Source: Lachnospiraceae bacterium | Lineage (GTDB): Bacteria > Bacillota > Clostridia > Lachnospirales > Lachnospiraceae | Reading direction: 5' to 3' | Assembly: GCA_031280955.1 (NCBI GenBank) | Contig: JAITGA010000016.1 | Span: 124,001 to 188,000, forward strand | Length of the DNA stretch: 64,000 bases | Shown here: positions 62,334 through 64,000 of the stretch, piece after piece | Numbering within the stretch: the first letter of the stretch is position 1 | Layout of the letters: every line of letters starts with the position of its first letter | Notes under the pieces: model-generated | Databases searched by the model: none | Told to the model about the DNA's origin: nothing | Seen by the model: only the letters and a program-made list of their open reading frames with translations | Position numbers and translations under genes: made by a program

Positions 62334-62804
62334 GTGCCACGAAAAGGACACATACCAAAGAGAGATGTTTTGGCAGATCCGCTTTACAATGACAAAATAG
62401 TAACGCGACTGATAAACAATATCATGCTTGATGGTAAAAAAGGCGTTGCCCAAAAGATAGTATATGGGGCGTTTGAAAGAGTTGAAGCCAAGTCGGGCAA
62501 GCCGGCATTGGAAGTTTTTGAAGCAGCGATGCGTAATATCATGCCCGTTCTGGAAGTCAAAGCACGGCGGATTGGCGGGGCTACCTATCAAGTGCCGATT
62601 GAGGTACGTGTGGAACGCCGCCAGGCACTTGCGCTTAGATGGCTTGTCTTGTTTTCCCGTAAGCGGGGAGAAAAGACGATGCAGGATCGTTTGGCAAATG
62701 AGATACTGGATGCCGCCAACAGCACCGGGGCAGCAGTCAAACGTAAGGAAGACATGCACAAGATGGCTGAAGCCAATAAGGCTTTTGCCCATTACCGTTT
62801 TTAA
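62334..62804 (+). CDS. rpsG: 30S ribosomal protein S7
   Basis: This 156-residue assembly-initiating protein of the small-subunit head starts at GTG 62334 after AAGGAGG. Conserved parts are [31 protein letters not shown]-like helix, [10 protein letters not shown]-like loop (here [13 protein letters not shown]) and the C-terminal [17 protein letters not shown]. It binds 16S rRNA and contacts mRNA and tRNA in the exit site. It may regulate the str operon. Confidence 0.97.
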   Translation: MPRKGHIPKRDVLADPLYNDKIVTRLINNIMLDGKKGVAQKIVYGAFERVEAKSGKPALEVFEAAMRNIMPVLEVKARRIGGATYQVPIEVRVERRQALALRWLVLFSRKRGEKTMQDRLANEILDAANSTGAAVKRKEDMHKMAEANKAFAHYRF

Positions 62805-62840
62805 TTAATATCACTATCGAAGTGATGAGCCGTATATTTT

Positions 62841-62870
62841 CGCGGGTGAGATGTTCACAATACACCCGCG
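62841..62870 (+). promoter_or_regulatory. Inverted repeat between rpsG and fusA
   Basis: CGCGGGTG at 62841-62848 pairs exactly with CACCCGCG at 62863-62870 over a 14-base loop. No T-run follows, so it is not a standard terminator. It lies 30 bases before the fusA start and could slow or control fusA expression. A smaller stem (62810-62815 with 62821-62826) lies just upstream. Confidence 0.5.
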
Positions 62871-62899
62871 CATTTGATATATGGTTAGGGAGAAATATT

Positions 62900-64000
62900 T
62901 TGACTGCCAGGGAATACCCGTTGGAGAGAACCAGGAATATAGGCATCATGGCTCATATTGATGCCGGCAAGACGACTCTTTCCGAACGGATTCTGTTCTA
63001 TACCGGCGTGAATTACAAGCTTGGTGATACCCATGAAGGTACTGCAACGATGGATTGGATGGAGCAGGAACAAGAAAGAGGTATCACAATCACGTCGGCG
63101 GCGACCACATGTCATTGGACGCTGCAAGAAAAAGCCATGCCAAAAGCGGGTGCGCTTGAACACCGCATCAATATTCTTGATACTCCCGGACACGTAGATT
63201 TTACCGTGGAAGTGGAGCGGTCGCTTCGTGTACTTGACGGTGCGGTCGGTGTTTTTTGTGCTAAGGGCGGGGTAGAGCCACAATCAGAAAATGTCTGGCG
63301 ACAGGCAGATACCTACAATGTCCCGCGCATGGCATTTATCAACAAAATGGATATAATGGGAGCGGACTATTTTGGTGCAGTAGCTCAAATCAGGAAAAAA
63401 CTGGGCAAAAACGCCATCATGGTACAAATCCCAATCGGAAAAGAAGATAATTTCACCGGGGTGATTGACCTCTTTGAAATGATGTCTTATGTTACGACTG
63501 ATGAAAAAGGTGAGCATGTCAGCGTAATGCCGATTCCGGCGGAGCAAATGGATGAAGCACAGACATACCGTGCTGAAATGATTGAGAAGATTTGCGAGCT
63601 TGATGATGATTGCATGGAGCTTTACTTAGATAATCAAGTTCCTGCCGTGGATGTGATGAAAGCCGTCCTGCGAAAAGGCACATGCGAGTGTCGTTGTGTA
63701 CCTGTGTGTTGCGGTTCGGCGTATCGTAATCGCAGTATTCAAAAGTTACTCGATGCCATTCTCGAATACATGCCGGCTCCAAATGATGTTGCCGCTATTA
63801 CGGGTGAGGATTCAGATGGTAGAGCGACTTTGCGCCGCTCCAGTGATGAAGAACCTTTTTCCGCATTAGTATTCAAGATAATGACGGATCCTTTCGTCGG
63901 GAAACTGGCTTTCTTCCGTGTTTATTCAGGAACAATGGACAGCGGGACATATGTTCTCAACGCTACCAAAGACAAAAAAGAGCGGGTTGGTAGAATACTG
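62900..64000 (+). CDS. fusA: Elongation factor G, N-terminal part (runs off the window)
   Basis: This GTPase drives translocation of tRNA and mRNA. The visible 367 residues contain G1 AHIDAGKTT, the G2 region [24 protein letters not shown]3 DTPGHVDF, G4 NKMD and a G5-like CCGSAYRN, then the G' insert and the start of domain II ([24 protein letters not shown]). It begins at TTG 62900, with AGGGAGA upstream, and reads [20 protein letters not shown]; no ATG gives the proper N terminus. The frame is open to the last base. Gene order rpsL-rpsG-fusA is the usual str operon. Confidence 0.97.
   Translation, partial: MTAREYPLERTRNIGIMAHIDAGKTTLSERILFYTGVNYKLGDTHEGTATMDWMEQEQERGITITSAATTCHWTLQEKAMPKAGALEHRINILDTPGHVDFTVEVERSLRVLDGAVGVFCAKGGVEPQSENVWRQADTYNVPRMAFINKMDIMGADYFGAVAQIRKKLGKNAIMVQIPIGKEDNFTGVIDLFEMMSYVTTDEKGEHVSVMPIPAEQMDEAQTYRAEMIEKICELDDDCMELYLDNQVPAVDVMKAVLRKGTCECRCVPVCCGSAYRNRSIQKLLDAILEYMPAPNDVAAITGEDSDGRATLRRSSDEEPFSALVFKIMTDPFVGKLAFFRVYSGTMDSGTYVLNATKDKKERVGRIL

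Noticed and set aside
62841-62870. Inverted repeat before fusA considered as a terminator
   Set aside because: The stem is perfect but no run of T follows, and fusA is normally cotranscribed with rpsG; listed as a possible regulatory hairpin instead.

Overview
The window looks like a chromosomal segment of a low-to-middle G+C Bacillota, most probably a clostridium. The reasons are the clostridial-type RpoB and RpoC, a 138-residue S12 with the Gram-positive N-terminal insertion, an L10-type leader with an attenuator before rplJ, and a FliD-like protein of a kind I associate with clostridia. I cannot name the genus. All calls are by eye from the sequence; no database search was made.

Positions 1 to about 49.7 kb form a very large cell-surface polysaccharide (capsule, exopolysaccharide or glycan) locus. 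It is almost entirely on the plus strand, with many start/stop overlaps. It begins with the tail of a sugar aminotransferase, a PglC-like phosphoglycosyl transferase, a GT4 enzyme, a large Wzy/WaaL-type membrane protein, a PglF/CapD-type 4,6-dehydratase and a UDP-HexNAc 6-dehydrogenase. The middle part carries GT4, GT2, GT11 and GT17 glycosyltransferases, two asparagine-synthetase-like amidotransferases without the glutaminase cysteine, a CapK-type adenylate-forming enzyme and a PglK/MsbA-type ABC flippase. It also holds DUF6056-like membrane proteins, a second polymerase-like protein, a second (WbaP/WcaJ-type) initiating transferase, a pyruvyl transferase and a Wzx flippase. The last part holds two GH88/GH105-like proteins, an AlgD-like GDP-mannose dehydrogenase, a heparinase II/III-like protein, another CapK-type enzyme and a UDP-glucuronate 4-epimerase-like protein.

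The locus therefore has two initiating transferases, two polymerase/ligase candidates and two flippases. That is enough for two separate undecaprenyl-linked glycans. It also has repeated means of making uronic acids (UDP-HexNAcA, GDP-ManA, epimerised UDP-GlcA), of amidating carboxylates, and of cleaving uronic-acid polymers. Minus-strand genes interrupt the operon at 13.2-15.6 kb and 39.1-40.2 kb.

From 49.7 to 52.6 kb, two minus-strand genes (a stand-alone adenylation enzyme and a FliD-like protein) separate the glycan locus from the housekeeping region. From 52.7 kb onward comes the ribosomal/RNA polymerase block: promoter, L10 leader with attenuator, rplJ, rplL, rpoB, rpoC, rpsL, rpsG and the start of fusA, which runs off the window. 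rplK, rplA and nusG are not directly upstream. S12 has arginine at both classical streptomycin-determining lysine positions.

Non-coding structure includes two copies of a small inverted-repeat element (15.6 kb and 52.65 kb), a tandem pair of ATTGCGAGG-type palindromic repeats (22.1-22.3 kb), overlapping back-to-back promoters at 40.25 kb, several sigma-A-type promoters inside the locus, and two genes that look leaderless. I saw no tRNA, rRNA or CRISPR array.
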